DNA of 37,635 nt from Russula earlei (GCA_025769875.1 JAGFNK010000509.1:1-37635), one strand, 5' to 3'. Shown: positions 22,008 through 32,702, counted from the stretch's first letter. Program-made: numbers and translations. Notes: a model not told the origin generated them from the letters alone.

Positions 22008-22784
22008 AGCCGCGCAGTAGAGAAAGGATGGTGGGTGTGGTTGTCTTGATGTATGATGAACTCTGTGGTCATTATCGAACGGCCACTGGCGTGCTGCGCT
22101 CTCACCTATCCAGACATCGCTTCGACACCGCAACTTTGCATCAGACGATTGTCGAGCGCAGGGATACAGACTGCCCCCAAATTCGTTTTGCCTTACTGTT
22201 TCGAATAGTTTACAGGATGAATCCGACGATTGGAACGAGCCGGGTTACACCCATCGTGACATTGCGAAGCCATCATCATCCTCCGCCTGTCAGTGTCCCC
22301 CCTCCCGTCTAGCTCTATAACTTATGATGCAACATATCTTGTCAAGTCAACACATGCACCTACCTACTTCCGCGTTTACCGCAGCGCAACAAATACGGAT
22401 TATGAGGGAGCTCGACGGAAATGGCCAGAATTACGACTGGGAGTCTCTGGTTGTTGATTATGTGTTTATATCACTGCATTCACTGCATATGCATACCACC
22501 CTGACGGCAGATCCGAACAGGGTCAGTATCGAGATAACAATGGAACACACAAACCTCTCCGAATAGTCCGTATAATGGCATCTGGGGAGAGTTGAACCCC
22601 GTGTTGCGAAGTGTTGGACCACTGAGGCTGACTCTGATTTGGCTACACATTCTATTCTTATCGCGATCGTCCATATTTACTTGTTCGAAACAAGTAAATA
22701 TGGTCGACTAGCGGTCAGATTCCACATTCGCCGCTGACACTCCAGGTCAGATAATGGATTTTAAATGTCCCTCCTCCCCGAAGG
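22008..22784. other. Intergenic region with a tRNA-like B box and a perfect palindrome
   Basis: No conserved protein. On the minus strand, about 22640-22570 carries an A-box-like CAGCCTCAGTGGT and a B-box-like GGTTCAACTC, but acceptor and anticodon stems do not pair, so at most this is a tRNA-derived relic. A 14-bp perfect hairpin lies just downstream at 22671-22703. Confidence 0.4.
22671..22703. repeat. Perfect 14-bp inverted repeat upstream of the PL14 gene
   Basis: CCATATTTACTTGT, a 5-nt spacer TCGAA, then its exact complement end at 22703. It sits about 80 bp before the polysaccharide lyase start. It could be a dimeric transcription-factor site or a hairpin in the 5' leader; neither can be decided from sequence. 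Confidence 0.7.
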
Positions 22785-24352
22785 ATGCGTGCGGTCTCCT
22801 TGTATGTCCTGTCAACACTCGAACTCTCGCGGTGTTTGGGGTGTCACTCCGACCAGATTCTAGAATCATCAGAGCTGCCCGTTGCACCTGATGACGCGCG
22901 AAACTTCCGACCCCTTTTCTTTCCTAATACTCGACCGAACCCTCGACTCGCGATGCTTAGTAGTTCGTTTTCCAGAGTGCATACCTACTCGACGTCCACC
23001 CCTCAGCTTGCGCCTGTTCGCCAAGACAATGGCGGGGTCACCACCGTGAATGGAGCAGTCACTTCTTCTGTCGAATCAATGAGCGAGCCACCATATGGTT
23101 CCTCCATCTCCTCTTGGACGGCACCTAAGTTCTTCACTGATCTTTCCGCCTTTAATGTCACCCATTTCGCGTCTGGGAAGGATAATCTCGATGTTGTCCT
23201 TGGAGTTACACCCGGTTTGGAGGACTGCGTTCATGCAGATGACTCGTCTATCTCGACCTCGTGGACAAACTCCTCGACAATGCTTCAGCTATTTTATCCA
23301 AAGGATTCGATTAACCCCGCTGGATGGCCGAAAGGTGGTTCTGAATTCTATGCCGCTCCGCTTGACGTCCGCAAGGCCCGAAATGTTACTCTTGAATACA
23401 AGGTCTTTTTCCCAAGCGACTTTGACTTCGTCAAGGGTGGAAAACTACCAGGGCTCTACGGCGGACATATGCGGTGTTCCGGTGGAGACCCTGCTCTCGA
23501 TTGCTTCAGCACACGTCTAATGTGGCGCGCAGGCGGTGCCGGGGAACTCTATCTCGTAAACTCAACGTCCTTTTCTGCCTGTGTTAGAACTTACCAGCAT
23601 TTTCTTTATCGCAGTATGCACCAAAAGATCTACAGACTGCCTCGTTATGTAGCGCACCGCCTCAATCGGTGTGCGATCAGACGTATGGACTCTCCATTGC
23701 CCGGGGATCTTTTGCATTCTCTAGGGGAGCATGGACACATATCCGTCAGACAGTTATACTTAATACCCCTGGACTTCCGAACGGAGGGTTCATCCTAACG
23801 ATCGACGGTAAACATGTTATCAATCGCACAGACATTCTCTATCGCGAAAAGCCTCGGGAAATTTTCGTACCTGCCCCTGCTCATGGTCCGAACTCAGCGC
23901 CCCATGATGGAAGTGGGGTGCTAGACTCGTTATTGGGCGGACTAGTCGGATCAGTGCTTGGGTTGAAGGTGGACGGGACTCAAGAGTCGTCTTCCCGAAA
24001 CCCGCTAGATTACTCGACAGGTTTCGTTACTTCCGTTCAAGATGACAAGGCAGATGCTAATACGCACACGGATTCGCTAGTGCGGCAGGAGTTTCTGGAG
24101 GGCATTGGTGACATGTCTGCGGATGCCTCTCCACTGGCGGGTACCACCCAAAGGACAGACGAGCCCATCGGATTCGAGGGGGTGTTCTTCAGGCACGTGC
24201 CTTTGGGATGACCAATGGCAGGCGTGATACTGACGCTTTTTCTTTTGATCCTCAGCACTTTCTTTGGTGGACACCACAAGGAGTTCGCCACGCCGAGAGA
24301 CCAACTTGTTTGGTTTAAGGATTTTTCACTTTATATCAATGATCACTCATAG
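22785..24352 (+). CDS. PL14-like polysaccharide lyase, probably secreted
   Basis: Three exons: 22785-23555, 23615-24192 and 24256-24352 (481 residues). The core reads KGGKLPGLYGG, then CSGGDPALDCFSTRLMWRAG and GELYLYAPKD, typical of family 14 polysaccharide lyases (beta-jelly-roll lyases acting on uronic-acid polymers such as alginate or glucuronan). Further on are RGAWTHIRQTVILNTPG, GFILTIDGK and the C-terminal TFFGGHHKEFATPRDQLVWF. Exons 2 and 3 are joined by a GC-AG intron (24193-24255, donor GCACGT), needed to restore FFSTFFGG. The predicted N-terminus (MRAVSLYVLSTLELSRCLGC) is only weakly like a signal peptide and may hide a misread 5' exon. The exact substrate is unknown. It may act on cell-wall or bacterial polysaccharides. 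Confidence 0.8.
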
Positions 24353-24490
24353 TAGTTCATGTATTTTTGAGCCGTTACAAGTTTGGGTTAAACACCTAAC
24401 CAGAAACTAGGAGTGCACTCTTGTTATTCGTTCGTCCAACCCGTTGATTTATCCAGTCTCGTACTCGTTCCGAGGAAGCTTTCACACCTG

Positions 24491-26133
24491 ATGGCGCCGC
24501 TTCGCATCGCCTTCATACACCCTGACCTAGGAATAGGTGCAAAACGCACGTTCAGAGCGTGTTTCTAAGTCTAATATTTCGTTCTAGGAGGGGCAGAACG
24601 GCTTGTCGTCGACGCCGCTGTAGGCCTTCAGAAACTTGGCCATAATGTTGAAATATATACATCGCATCATGACTCCGCCCATTGCTTTGACGAGACGCGA
24701 GACGGTGGGTTGTGTGTTTGAAATGACTCTGGAGCGGAAGAGAACCTGACGTGCGATTAGGAACGCTTGTCGTACACTCCATTCGTCCACCGTTTCCACG
24801 CAATATCAGGCATAAATTCCACATCCTTCTTGCCCACCTCCGCCAGCTACATCTGACATATCACCTACTGCGAACCGACGCATCTTCTTACGACGTGTTT
24901 TTCGTGGACCAACTATCCACATGCATCCCGGCCCTTCGTTTTCTTGCACGGAAGCGTGTCGTCTTCTACTGTCACTTTCCCGATAAACTTCTGGCAAATG
25001 GCGAATTCATACAAGGTAAGATGAAAAAGCGGGGCGGCATCCTCAAGCAAGCGTACCGCTTCCCCATGGACTGGCTAGAGGAAGTTACCACTCGTGCGTC
25101 TGACACTCTCAGCTGATAAACGCTCTCATTGAATGTCATTAGGAAACGCGGATATCATCCTAGCTAACTCAAGTTTTACATCTGGAGTGTTCAGAGCTTA
25201 CTTTCCGAGCATCGTGCAAGAGCCACGTGTAGTACATCCGGGCATCAACCTTCTCTCATATGAACGGGTTAGTAACAACAGCGAACCCGACATTCTTATG
25301 GTTTCGTCGTACGTTCCCTCTCTTCGCACTTTTGTCGCGTGCTGTACACTATCCTCAGTGATCGGCCAACTTTTCTATCCCTCAACCGCTTCGAGAAGAA
25401 GAAGAACATTGCGCTTGCCATTGACGCCTTCGCCCTTTTCAAACAAGGATTTCTGGAGGCAGGGAACAACGTGTTGCTACAGCGTTCCAGACTTGTCATT
25501 GGCGGTGGCTACGACTCCCGGGTTGAAGAGAACATGATGACCCTTGTCTCACTGATCGATCGCGCAAAATCTGCCGCGCTGTCTTATACCATCGTTTCCC
25601 CTCCCTCAGCGAAGACTACTATACCCCCTTTCAATATGACCATCGACGATCCAGACGTTCTTTTCGTACTCAACTTCACTACCGCCCAAAGAGCCGCTCT
25701 CCTCACTGCATCATCAACACTTGCATTGCTATATACACCTGCGAACGAACACTTTGGTATCGTGCCGGTCGAAGCCATGTCCTCGGGGCTCCCTGTACTT
25801 GCGTGCGACAGTGGTGGGCCTACAGAGAGCATCGCTGATAATCCACCAAGTGCGCAAACCGGGTGGCTGCGGGCACCTGAAGCACAGGGCTGGGCAACCG
25901 CTCTCGTGGAGATCGCGAAGCTAAACCCCGATGACAGATCCGCCCTGGCAGGTCGGGCTCGGGCGCGAGCTCGTGAACTCTTTGGGATGGATGCCATGGC
26001 CCTCAAATTGGAGTCGGCTCTTGCAGAGGCCGCGGAGATGGGCCAGGTCCCCGTGCCAGCAGCGCTTTGGTTTGGTTCGTTCATTACAGTTGCTTTGTTC
26101 TCTTACCTCATGGCAATTATCTATGCCTCATGA
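24491..26133 (+). CDS. ALG2: Alpha-1,3/1,6-mannosyltransferase ALG2
   Basis: Five exons (24491-24536, 24588-24704, 24761-25093, 25143-25308, 25359-26133) encode 478 residues. ALG2 adds the second and third mannoses to Man1GlcNAc2-PP-dolichol on the cytosolic face of the ER in N-glycan assembly. The N-terminus reads [19 protein letters not shown], followed by [21 protein letters not shown] and [11 protein letters not shown]. The GT4 donor-site E-x7-E motif is EHFGIVPVE, followed by [18 protein letters not shown]-terminal hydrophobic segment ([17 protein letters not shown]) fits the ER-membrane anchor. Length fits the family. The WBP1 gene for the downstream oligosaccharyltransferase lies 3 kb away on the other strand. 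Confidence 0.93.
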
Positions 26134-27063
26134 CTGGAGTCCTGATCTAGCTGTTCGTTTGCTGTAATCACACAACCTGGTGATCACCGGGACTTGGAAT
26201 GTATGATTCGTGACGGAGGTGCCTCACTTGAGACGCCACCGGAGCGAATATTATTTTTATATTGCGGAGACTCACAACCTTGACCTCTTTCATGATCGGA
26301 GAACACAATATTCCCCCCTCATGGTTCAGCGATCCGGCCGCTGGAAGGCCATGGAGACGCCCAAGGAATCTGTGGCGCGGGTATGGATTGTGCCCTGTTC
26401 TCAGGGGTTTCTTACGACGACACTGGTTGTTATCCTTGCAGACGTTTCATATCCACCCTGTAACGTAACAAACGCCTCGGCGTAACGAGGGCGGTAAGTG
26501 CCGTGTTCCGTACATGTACTCATCGAGTACGATCGCAGCTCAGTAGGTGGCGCGTGTATAAACCATCATTCACTGACCAGCCCGCCGGTCAAACAATGTT
26601 ACACAATAAAGAGAAATCCGAATCCTGCCTTGTATGTTCGAGTTATGTAGCCAACCACATGCTCAAGAGCAATGTAAAAATCGTCTCTGGTGCCTGTCGA
26701 AACTGTGCGGGGAACCTCCTCTTACCTTGCCTCGGCCCTCGCTAGTCCGCGCCACTTATCGACTACCTTAAATGAAGACATAGAGTCTGCATGGCGCCAA
26801 TTTGCTGGGTGGTTAATATCCTTTTGTGGAGCCTGGACTGTCTCCAGCTATAAAGGTCAATAATTGGAGAGGTTGGTCGCCCATTGCCAACGGATTAAAC
26901 TTCAGCCCTTACAATCAGACCTTCAGTGCTTAGTGAGTCGCTGACAGCTCTGCTTCATCTCTGCCAACGCTGATTCCACCACATCGCAGCCCAGGCGTAT
27001 CGAGCTGTGATTTTTATTCTCACCCACTTGAAACCAACGCCTACTCTGTGACATACATAAATC
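26134..27063 (+). promoter_or_regulatory. Intergenic region and promoter of the repeat-peptide gene
   Basis: No conserved protein. A small open frame at 26503-26745 has no recognisable motif. A good TATA box (TATAAA, 26849-26854) lies 210 bp before the repeat-peptide ATG, with a CT-rich stretch and TCTGCTTCATCTCTGCC at about 26950, consistent with a leader of some 150-180 nt. Confidence 0.45.
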
Positions 27064-27705
27064 ATGCGCATCTTTGCTGTTATTTTCCTGGCTTCCTGCG
27101 CCATTGCTGCCCCAGTCATGTACGTCGTCTTCATCTTATGGAATGAAGCTGGACAACGCCGACATGTGACACTTTTCAGGGAGGCTCAGATTCGCCGCGA
27201 CGTCGGAGCCTCTACGGATACCTACGTTGGAGGCCCTGTGAAGCGCACTGACGGGGCTTCTACGGATACCTACATTGGAGGCCCTGTGAAGCGCACTGAC
27301 GGGGCTTCTACGGATACCTACGTTGGAGGCCCTGTGAAGCGCACTGACGGGGCTTCTACGGATACCTACATTGGAGGCCCTGTGAAGCGCACTGACGGGG
27401 CTTCTACGGATACCTACGTTGGAGGCCCTGTGAAGCGCACCGACGGGGCTTCTACGGATACCTACGTTGGAGGCCCTGTGAAGCGCACCGACGGGGCTTC
27501 TACGGATACCTACGTTGGAGGCCCTGTGAAGCGCACTGACGGGGCTTCTACGGATACCTACGTTGGAGGCCCTGTGAAGCGCACTGACGGGGATTCTACG
27601 GATACTTACATTGGAGGCCCCGTGAAGCGCACTGACGGGGCTTCTACGGATACCTACATTGGAGGCCCTGTGAAGCGCACTGACGGGGCTTCTACGGATA
27701 ACTAA
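27064..27705 (+). CDS. Secreted repeat-peptide precursor with ten Kex2-type (KR) cores
   Basis: Two exons, 27064-27119 and 27180-27705, encode 193 residues. The intron (GTACGT...TTTTCAG, 60 nt) splits codon 19. Residues 1-17 (MRIFAVIFLASCAIAAP) are a textbook signal peptide. A short pro-region ends in QIRR. Ten 16-residue units follow without spacer, each ending GGPVKR; the consensus is TDGASTDTY(V/I)GGPVKR, and the first begins DV. The eleventh unit stops at TDGASTDN. Kex2 cleavage after KR and carboxypeptidase trimming would release ten 14-residue peptides with one Tyr and no Cys. The order at the variable site is V I V I V V V V I I, and unit 9 has Asp for Ala. There is no CAAX tail, so it is not a classical basidiomycete pheromone. 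It resembles fungal kexin-processed peptides, repellents or dikaritin RiPP precursors. I do not recognise this exact core. Confidence 0.85.
   Translation: MRIFAVIFLASCAIAAPVMYVVFILWNEAGQRRHVTLFREAQIRRDVGASTDTYVGGPVKRTDGASTDTYIGGPVKRTDGASTDTYVGGPVKRTDGASTDTYIGGPVKRTDGASTDTYVGGPVKRTDGASTDTYVGGPVKRTDGASTDTYVGGPVKRTDGASTDTYVGGPVKRTDGDSTDTYIGGPVKRTDGASTDTYIGGPVKRTDGASTDN
27199..27702 (+). repeat. 48-bp tandem repeat array (10.5 units) in the peptide gene
   Basis: Ten complete 48-nt units (27199-27678) and a 24-nt partial unit lie head to tail in frame. Units differ by only a few bases (GTT/ATT for Val/Ile, CTG/CCG in the Thr/Asp linker, one GCT to GAT in unit 9). Unit 1 is the most diverged at its 5' end. 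Near identity including silent sites implies recent expansion or gene conversion. Confidence 0.95.
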
Positions 27706-29212
27706 GCGGTGGAGTGTAGCGCAGTCTCGGCTATAGGTGCGCCGTGTTATATACTCTCTTTGTTCCATTTCAGAAAACTTATCTCCTGTATGCGATCGCT
27801 TCTCGTGGCATTTCACTCACGCAGGCTCGCGGGACTCGACGGCGAAATTTTTCAGGACGAGGGCCCTATTCGTTACTATTCGTAAATCGTATGGTTAACG
27901 TTAACTGTCTGGTCCAACCGTTCTATTCGAATATCATCTTATTTATTATCACTCCATGCTCAGTCCTGCCGAAATTACCCATGCTTTTAAGATCCCGACG
28001 GCCTTTCAGAAAAAAAAAAAAAAGGTCACATTGGGAGTTCATATATCGCCCCGCAGATATCATGATGACGATGAAACGCTTTCGCTCGTGTACTATTTGT
28101 GTCAGTCCGTCGGGTTCAATACCGACACATGCAATCTGGTAGGTCTCATGGATACAGGTGTACGTTTTTGAGAAGGATTTACTGTAATGAGGAGTGGCAG
28201 TGAGGAAAGCAGGGGCACTTTCACGCTCACCGAACACGACACTACTAGTGCCTCGCAGGCTCGCACAACGATGTATTCGGCTTTCAGTGATGTTTTGGTA
28301 TTAAACTTATCTGAGAGAGAACCTACGTGATAGCGATGATGCAAAATTGATACCGTAATTGATCTCCGGGTCTTTGTATCCGCTACTGATTTGTATGTTT
28401 CCGCGTTGTGCTATGATCTCATATGATGTCACGCATAATGTCATAAAAAACTACTTAGAAGTAGTCTACCTCGCCCTCCCGTGGGCCAAACAATCAAGCG
28501 ATTTTCCCTTCCATCGCCTGGCATTTCTTTCACCAAGCACCAAGCGAGTGCTAGCGAGTGATAATGTGAAACTAGTAATTATCATTGTCTTCTCCAGGCT
28601 AGTAATCTCTCGCTAGCGCTCGCTAGCACCTGCGTTGTTCCTGATGCCACTTTTACAACCACCCAGCCATGAAGCCTATGTAGCCCCTGCCAAAAGTTAT
28701 ATAGTCTACATAGACCCTGCCAAGAGCTACAGAGAGCGCTGTTGACTGGGTTTCCTTCTACCGATGTTACATAGATCTTACAATCTTACATCAACAACAT
28801 AAATGTACATGTGTTACCATAATTACTGTAAGCAAGTAGCTGACCTCAAAAAAGGAGCACCACAAAGCGCCGCATTTTGGGAGTGATCACGGCCGTTCAA
28901 TGGCTTCGTTGATTGCGAGAGACAATCGATCAGTACACATACACGTGCTGTGTATTGTGCTTTCTCAGGCGAGCTGAGTGTTCAGTGCCTCGGACGAGAG
29001 AAATTGCGCACACATCAAGGTCATCAATAAAAGGATTAAAGTGAAGAATATTTTCTTCCAGTCGTGACCTCTGAAACTGAAGACGCCACACCTACAGATC
29101 TGCACGGCTGACTTTCCGATCGGCCGATACGGACGTGACAAAGCACGCAAGCGTTTATAACATTCGAGGGGCTGCTAGAAACTACGCCTACGTCGAACCG
29201 TGACTCGGATTT
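27706..29212. other. Gene-free interval with inverted and direct short repeats
   Basis: Nothing conserved was recognised. An AT-rich tract and A13 run lie near 28010. GTGCTAGCGAG (about 28547) and CTCGCTAGCAC (about 28618) form an inverted pair about 60 bp apart, flanking AT-rich DNA. TAGNCCCTGCCAA occurs twice at about 28680 and 28712 as a diverged direct repeat. Confidence 0.4.
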
Positions 29213-30771
29213 TTACTCGGTCTTGGTGCCTTTACCCTTCTTACGCTCCTTGTCATCTCCCGCCAGCCACAGTGCCGCGAATACGAAAAAACCGAAGCTG
29301 GTGCTGATCGCGCCCGCGTAGTATGGCCACGCGGCACTCAAGAAGCGCGGATATCCATCATGTCGCGGTGGGACGACCGGCACCGTCGTGGTCGCCTTGA
29401 GTATCGTCCAACCGCGACGGCGATAGTCGAGCACGAATTTGAACACGCCGTGACGATCAGGAATGCGGAATGCGGCTTGGTACAGGCCGAGCTTGCTCGT
29501 GACTGGGAGGAGCGCGGTGCGGATATGTGGGTCGAGCATGGTGAACTCGAGCTGGAGATCGTGCAATCCAGAGTAGGGTGACCATCCACGCTCGGAATCA
29601 TACCGAGAGATATGTGCCTCGAAAACCTGTCATTGAATCAGAAATCACATCCCCGGTCCACATCGGCAAGGGGTAAGGCGCACAATATTTTCGTTGATAG
29701 TATAGTGCTCGCGTGGCACGGTCTCATTCAAGAGATGGTGAGTGATGCTATCGATGCGGAGCACAAGGTTTTCCTGGAACGTCCAAGCAGCTACGTCACG
29801 CGCGAATTGTTCGTTTCCAGATTTCTCGCCGCTAGAAGTATGTCAGCGTTGGGGATGGCGTTAGAACGAAAGGACGGCTCCACGCACGAAGGAAGCGATT
29901 TGTGCGCGTATGCGTCAGTAAAGAGCTCAATGCCACCAACCCAGGTCACCCGCGCGCTATTGTCACGCGTTTGGAAACCAGTCACAATGCCCATCGCACT
30001 GCCCGCCCAGAGTCCTTCGCCACCGCGCTCTGCGGCGTCGAATAGAGCTTCGGCACCCGCGTCAGAATCAGTGTCAGACGCGAAGCTCTCGGCCGGGGCG
30101 TGAAGGATGGGAACCAATAAGGGGTTGTTGCCATGCGCGAAAGGAATGCCGGAATACCAAACAGGAGGGGTGTTAGGCGTCAGCAACGGATGCTTTGGGG
30201 GTACGGCAACGGGGATCACGCTCGGCGGAGAATCTCGGGCAGGAAAGTGGGATATCAGTGGCGTGCTGGGAGGCGGGAGGATAAGCGAAAACTCTGATGC
30301 GAGGGTGAAGACGGGGGACTGCGTTGGCGAAAGAGCAACGATGAGGTTGGTGCCCGCATTGAGGACGGTAACGAGGGACTGAGGTGTGACGTCCTGTGAA
30401 AAGGCTAACAAAGCATCAGGAAAAGAAAGTTGCATGAGCAGGTTTTCTCACATTTGATGTCTGGCGCGAAGAGAATGATGTGGCTATATGTTGGAATGTC
30501 GTCCCGGATGATTGGTAATGCGTCGTCCTCGGGAGTGCGCAAAGTTAGGTCATAGCCACGCTCTGGACATCCGATAAGCGCAGGAGGATGACATGACGAA
30601 CAGTGCCGACTTACTTTCTAGGTTGTCAAAGAAGATGGTGAAGTTGTCACGTTTTAAGTCTGGTTGGAGCACGACGAGCACCGAGTTGCCGGTACTCGAT
30701 CTTGCCTGCACACGCACGGCAGCAAAGAGGCCAAAGAGCGAGAAGAAAATGGCGCCAAGGGATGGCAGCAT
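29213..30771 (-). CDS. WBP1: Oligosaccharyltransferase subunit WBP1/OST48
   Basis: Five exons (30771-30615, 30562-30452, 30404-29888, 29831-29684, 29626-29213) give 448 residues. OST transfers the dolichol-linked glycan to Asn in the ER lumen; Wbp1/DDOST is an essential non-catalytic subunit. The N-terminus is a signal peptide (MLPSLGAIFFSLFGLFAAVR). Conserved blocks are VLVVLQPDLKRDNFTIFFDN, RGYDLTLRTPEDD, SHIILFAP and SFSQDVTPQSLV, then WTFQENLVLRIDSITHH, DRHGVFKFVLDYRRRGW and VPPRHDGYPRFLSAAWPYYA. One C-terminal transmembrane helix and a basic cytosolic tail follow. The tail ends KGKGTKTE rather than a perfect KKxx retrieval signal. The later ATG at 30771, not an upstream one, gives the signal peptide. 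Confidence 0.93.
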
Positions 30772-32338
30772 ACTCGTGTATCCAATCCCTGAACTCTGAC
30801 CCCGGCAGAGTGAGAGTGAAGGATGTGTAAGAAGGGCGCTTGTTGCCTTTGCCACCACAAGTTCGCGACGACACGTATTTACATTACATAGCCAGCTTAT
30901 AAATTTAAAGAATCATACACATGAAATGTTTCTCACTAAAATCACCAAGCTGAGTTGTCCTCAATGAACAATGGGCTAATTTCAAGTGAGTCTGCACCTA
31001 TGCTTGCAGCCGTGGAGCGTCTGTGTGCGTCTGCGTTAGCCGGACTGACATATCAACAACTCTCAACTCCCAAAAGTCCGGAGCTCTAGCGAACAGACCG
31101 GCCCGCGCTAAGCAACGGCATTGTTCAGATTGGGAATGTAAAACTTAAATTATAAGAGGGCATCAGAATTTGGTCCTGTCCTTGGATACAAATCGAGACC
31201 CTCCCTTATGTCCCTGTAGAAAGTCACACAAGGAAAGGAATGCCCTGTTCGATTACAAGGTAAAGGCGCCCCCGAGGGCGATACTCACAATGGCGACGAA
31301 TACGGCGAGGAGTGGTAGCTGCTCAATTGAAGTGATGGTATTGGATGACTTCTGGGAGATGGTGGAGGAGGGCGACGTTGGGTTGGAGGAGGGGGAGGAC
31401 AACGTCGAGGTGGGGGTAGAGCCCACGCCGCTGGAAGATGTAGAAGATGATGCTGGGTATGGTCAGTGGAACGTAGTCATGGAAACAATCCATATGGAAT
31501 ACATAGAGCTGCACTGTTAATTCTGTAGCTGAAGTGCAGCCTTTTGGTCTGCAGCTGTGCAGCATTCAGTAAGACATTCCACCAGTATGCTCTGGAAGTA
31601 CTATCATGAGTGGGGAGTTTCAAAACTTTTACTAAATCATGAATAGAAAAGGATCAACAACACAATTTTATGGTCAGTCTTTTGGAATTGACATGATAAT
31701 AGCCCCCTGAAGCATCACTTTGGTATAAAATGGATGGTGGTCATGTTGGAAGAAAGCCAATTATGCAAGTAAAAAAATTGGGAGTTTCAAAACTTTCATC
31801 ACAGATTTTCACGCTGACTCATACAACTGGCCCGCTTTGGCAGTTGTGTCACATTCAAACGCAACATGTAGCTGGCTGGCAGACTTTGAAACCTGATGGG
31901 CATTGGAATACACACTGTTATGCAGTTTCACCCTTTTGTCTGTATCTCCCCTCCCAATGCTCTAAATTCTCTATAATTTTACACAAGGCTTTTATGATAT
32001 GCATAGATGATATTATTGAACATTTTATGATATTGTGTTGAGAAATACTTACATCCAGAACTGTTTTAATCAAATTTGAGTCTTCCCCTGTAATATCAGC
32101 AAGATTGCAAAGCAAGCACAATGAAATTTCTTTATTTCTTTGATCCATAATTTGGTACACAGTATTGGTGATATATCCAAGCAAGGATCAGCTAATTTGT
32201 TGTGGTGATCTCTAAGGCCCCATTTACCAACTGAGAATTCTTGAATCTTGAACTTGAACTTGGATTTCAGGGGTGACAGGAGTCACAGGTGTGATGAACA
32301 ATAACTTGATTAACTAATACGCATTTCTTTAATTACTA
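30772..32338. other. WBP1 promoter and AT-rich repeat-like region
   Basis: Right of WBP1 no conserved gene is visible. On the minus strand at about 31470-31255 a Ser/Thr-rich frame is followed by a membrane-like stretch (LPLLAVFVAIVSIALGGAF) and could be part of an unrecognised gene, but no start or partner exon could be fixed. From about 31560 the DNA turns AT-rich. GGGAGTTTCAAAACTTT occurs at about 31612 and 31780. An 88-residue minus frame at 31918-32184 shows no family motif. This is probably old element sequence. Confidence 0.4.
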
Positions 32339-32340
32339 TA

Positions 32341-32558
32341 CAGTGACCCAAAAAACCGTTCAAATGTTTTGTACATTTTCATTGTATTGACCATATCTAG
32401 AGAACCACTGCAGCTAATAATATGTAACTAGGTTTGTTTTCAAGCTCTACATCATAGCTTTGTAATGGTATACTTTATACAGCATAAGCATAATTATTTA
32501 GGAATATATAAGGTATGTTTGCTGGTGTACCCATTTGAACAGTTTTTTGGCCTTGGTA
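32341..32558 (+). repeat. Left terminal inverted repeat of the Tc1-like element
   Basis: About 218 bp, complementary to 33744-33962 with scattered mismatches. The outer end has CCAAAAAACCGTTCAAATG and the inner end, near 32530-32552, has the same motif in inverted orientation (CCATTTGAACAGTTTTTTGG). Confidence 0.92.
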
Positions 32559-32702
32559 AGTGAATTCATTATTTCTCAGATTAAGATTCATATTCTTTCC
32601 CCAGAGGGCTAAAATCGAACATGGAGGTCATGTGACCTATAATAAACTCAAACCATGTGCAAATAAGCCAAAACAGCTGCTTCTTCCCTCACCAACAACA
32701 TC

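Noticed and set aside
22570..22640. Functional tRNA gene on the minus strand
   Set aside because: A- and B-box-like motifs are present, but neither a 7-bp acceptor stem nor an anticodon stem can be paired.
27199..27702. CRISPR-like direct repeats
   Set aside because: The units are contiguous with no spacers, encode protein and sit in a eukaryotic gene.
27064..27705. Basidiomycete mating pheromone precursor
   Set aside because: There is no C-terminal CAAX box; the frame ends in STDN. No STE3-type receptor is recognised in the window.
27136..27816. A 226-residue minus-strand open frame opposite the peptide repeats
   Set aside because: It is open only because the 48-bp repeat is a multiple of three and happens to lack stops on that strand. 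It has no signal peptide or motif, while the plus strand has a signal peptide, a good intron and regular KR sites.
31170..31520. A 116-residue plus-strand acidic frame
   Set aside because: Its composition follows GA-rich repeats; the opposite strand looks slightly more protein-like (Ser/Thr-rich then a hydrophobic stretch), and neither could be confirmed.
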